From positions 1-6,374 of the forward strand of contig JAITBS010000165.1 in assembly GCA_031283515.1 (NCBI GenBank): a DNA stretch of 6,374 nt. Direction: 5' to 3'. Source of the DNA: Planctomycetaceae bacterium. GTDB lineage: Bacteria; Planctomycetota; Planctomycetia; Pirellulales; Thermoguttaceae. Made by a program: the position numbers and the translations under genes. Positions 4,778 through 6,374 of this stretch are shown piece after piece. The notes under the pieces were generated by a model. That model did no database searches. It saw nothing but the letters and a program-made list of their open reading frames with translations, and was not told the DNA's origin. Numbering within the stretch: position 1 is the stretch's first letter; each line of letters starts with the position of its first letter.

Positions 4778-5965
4778 CTATTCACTGAGAAACACAAAGG
4801 TTCCTTTTTTATTTGAAACGATAATATCTGGTATTTTATCGTTATTGAGATCGTTAGCGGTAACTTGTGTACCGACACCGCTGTTGTCGTCAATTTTGTG
4901 TGGGATGAATGTTGCGCCGCCATTCCCATCGCGTTTTAGTTCGAACCAATAGAGAACTGCGGGTGCATCTGCTTCTTTGTCGCCTTTGGGACCGTGTGCC
5001 CAGAACCGTTTTCCGGTAACGAAATCTAGAAGTCCATCGCCGTTAAAATCAGCGGTATCGAATGCGTGCATTTGTGTGATTCGCAATGTGTCGGAGTTTA
5101 AATCCGGTACGATTGGAAGGATTTCGAATCGTTCCCAAGTGATTTTGCCGTCAACATCTTTAATTTGCTTGTACCAGACCAATCCGTAGAGATGACAATG
5201 CCATGCTGTTACGACATCGTTTAAGCCGTCGCCGTTCACATCATAGACAAGAATATGAGCTCCGGCATCGGCGAATTTGAAGGGATGAAAGGTCCATGGT
5301 GTTTTATTGGGATCTTCCGGTTGTTCCCACCAACCTTCTTTTTCGATGAGATCGGTTCGAGCGTCCGCGTTGATATCGCCGTAACCGATACCATGAGTGT
5401 AACGTTGGAAGCGTTTATCTTCTGGTGAAACGACATGAAAAGTCCAATCGGGTAGAGCGTTTTTAATTTCGAACGTTGCGAAGCCGAGATAGCCGTTCAT
5501 ATTATAGATGGGACCTTTTCCGGCACCTTTAATGATTTCTGCCCATGATTGTGATTCATTCCCGATTTCTGCGGGGCCGAGGTGTTTTGTCCAATGTCCT
5601 TCTTTTCCTTGTGGGTTTTCGAACCAATATCCTTGTTTTCCGGGATGCGGACAAACGAACACATCATCCCAACTATCACCGTTCAAATCAACTCCGAAAA
5701 CAGTAAAATTATCGGAATAACCTTCTGGGTTGAATGCTTCTACCGGATAGATTTCATATTTTTTTGTGAAATCCGGACCGGCATACCAATAAGGACCGGC
5801 AACAATATCAAGTTTTCCATCCTTGTTAAAGTCGCCGTAATGCGAACCTTCTGCGTAAAATTGTTCAGACAGAACGATTTTTTTGAAGGTTGGTTCTTTA
5901 GCAGTTGCTGAAAAAACAAACAGTAAAGTCATTGCGGTTGCCAACAAAATCATAAAGGGTTTCAT
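4778..5965 (-). CDS. secreted VCBS/FG-GAP repeat protein
   Basis: A 395-residue exported protein with six calcium-loop repeats, probably folding as a beta-propeller. Residues 1-22 are a Sec signal peptide (MKPF, hydrophobic core, then SATA before K23). Loops of the type DxNxDGxxD lie at D45-D53, D93-D101, D197-D205, D242-D250, D306-D314 and D372-D380. Five of them introduce a hydrophobic strand such as LDIVAGPYWY or LNDVVTAWH; the loops at 93, 197 and 372 lack the usual glycine after the third acidic residue. Aromatic GPYWYAGPDF and GYWFENPQG segments are typical of the planctomycete FG-GAP proteins I know, whose function is mostly unassigned; many occur near polysaccharide-related genes. Length and both ends look complete. 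The start is fixed by the signal peptide and a GGAG eight bases upstream. No enzyme domain is attached, so binding or scaffolding is a guess. The next gene downstream, the antiporter, has no evident link. Confidence 0.9.
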   Translation of the reverse strand: MKPFMILLATAMTLLFVFSATAKEPTFKKIVLSEQFYAEGSHYGDFNKDGKLDIVAGPYWYAGPDFTKKYEIYPVEAFNPEGYSDNFTVFGVDLNGDSWDDVFVCPHPGKQGYWFENPQGKEGHWTKHLGPAEIGNESQSWAEIIKGAGKGPIYNMNGYLGFATFEIKNALPDWTFHVVSPEDKRFQRYTHGIGYGDINADARTDLIEKEGWWEQPEDPNKTPWTFHPFKFADAGAHILVYDVNGDGLNDVVTAWHCHLYGLVWYKQIKDVDGKITWERFEILPIVPDLNSDTLRITQMHAFDTADFNGDGLLDFVTGKRFWAHGPKGDKEADAPAVLYWFELKRDGNGGATFIPHKIDDNSGVGTQVTANDLNNDKIPDIIVSNKKGTFVFLSE

Positions 5966-5973
5966 GGTAGATT

Positions 5974-5977
5974 CTCC
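5974..5977 (-). promoter_or_regulatory. Shine-Dalgarno GGAG for the VCBS gene
   Basis: On the minus strand the sequence reads GGAGAATCTACC then ATG, an eight-base spacing. It supports the start at 5965, and is the only clear ribosome binding site in the window. Confidence 0.8.
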
Positions 5978-5992
5978 ATTAAAAAGATTGAA

Positions 5993-6004
5993 TGCCGTTA
6001 GGCA
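5993..6004 (-). promoter_or_regulatory. small hairpin in the leader of the VCBS gene
   Basis: TGCC-TAAC-GGCA on the minus strand forms a 4-bp stem with a 4-base loop, about 16 bases upstream of the GGAG. It is short and may be chance. A convincing promoter was not found above it, although TATATT lies nearby (about 6005-6010). Confidence 0.25.
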
Positions 6005-6006
6005 AT

Positions 6007-6348
6007 ATAGTGATACGATAATTTGTGGGGTTTATAATTTCCCCCTTTGGTTGTGGTTAACGAGAGTTTATTGGAGTTTATCGTTCATTACCTGAAATGA
6101 TCATTTTTGGTACAGGGATGGGATAAACCAATTCAATCGACAGCCTAAGAAGTATAAAGTGGTTCATGAAAATTGTCAACAAAATGACAAAATATTTTTT
6201 TCAAAAAATCTCTCACTCACAAAATGTAATGGGGTAAGAAGTACACAACCGCAAGGGAATTACAATGTAATCGACAGATAAACCGGATAGAATTACGATA
6301 CTTAACTTATTGCATTTTAAAATTCGGTTTTCTAAAAAGCAAAATTTT
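6007..6348. other. gene-free region upstream of the VCBS gene
   Basis: No credible gene is seen on either strand. The stretch should hold the promoter for the VCBS gene, but I find no clear -35/-10 pair. It contains a 13-bp palindrome, ATTACA-A-TGTAAT (6259-6271), and two direct copies of AATCGACAG (6135-6143 and 6269-6277). The second overlaps the palindrome's end. These could be regulator sites, but nothing ties them to a known factor. Confidence 0.5.
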
Positions 6349-6374
6349 GTAATATATCAGTGGAATTATTATTT
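6349..6374 (+). mobile_element. left terminus of a further MITE copy, cut by window edge
   Basis: GTAATATATCAGTGGAAT (6349-6366) is identical to the left tip of copy B. It is followed by TATTATTT, which matches the continuation in the left arm of element P (GTGGAATTATTATTTTTGC) better than that of A or B. A further element, probably P-like, therefore starts here and runs out of the window. Confidence 0.75.

Noticed and set aside
4702..5720. ORFs overlapping the VCBS gene in other frames on both strands
   Set aside because: They are shadows of a well-supported secreted repeat protein.
6005..6060. Sigma-70 promoter for the VCBS gene around TATATT
   Set aside because: With a 17-base spacer the -35 position reads AACCCC, not TTGACA-like; no better pair was found.

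Overview
The window suggests a low-to-moderate GC member of the Planctomycetota, perhaps a Pirellulales/Thermoguttaceae-like gut or sediment lineage. The basis is the style of the secreted VCBS/FG-GAP protein, the DinG-type helicase fragment and repeats of the 'CGCAGATT' and 'GTGTGGTT' kinds. This is inferred from protein and repeat style, not from a marker gene, so the phylum call is moderate and anything finer is weak.

All recognisable genes lie on the minus strand. Read in that direction they are: a secreted six-repeat VCBS/FG-GAP protein (5965-4778, intact, good Shine-Dalgarno); a CPA2/Kef-type monovalent cation:proton antiporter with a C-terminal NAD-binding RCK domain (4335-2533, intact); a DinG-family helicase reduced to its C-terminal half (2067-1294); and a small two-helix membrane ORF (918-745). 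The two intact genes are about 440 bp apart and show no evident shared function.

The gene-poor third (1-2530) and the gap at 4336-4777 are dominated by repeats. The main finding is a family of small non-autonomous elements with termini GTAATATATCAGTGGAAT...ATTCCACTGATATATTAC. There are three complete copies: A (434-698), P (954-1238, a mirror-symmetric nest of hairpins) and B (2252-2477). A fourth terminus enters at the right edge (6349-6374), and a degenerate terminus (2061-2085) lies at the break in dinG. Copy B is flanked by a perfect 8-bp direct repeat, CAGTTCCG, and splits a palindrome. GTAA tips plus 8-bp target duplications are the known signature of IS66-family elements, so these look like IS66-derived MITEs; no transposase is present here.

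A second layer is the 41-43 bp 'CCGCAGATT' tandem repeat, found as a five-unit array next to MITE A (224-427) and as a reverse-oriented array (4576-4695) inside a 14-bp GTAA-tipped inverted repeat (4400-4705). MITE A also carries a 7x TATTGTT microsatellite that is single-copy in B. Overall the window looks like a locus eroded and rearranged by small repeats. I see no defence system, CRISPR, tRNA or rRNA.
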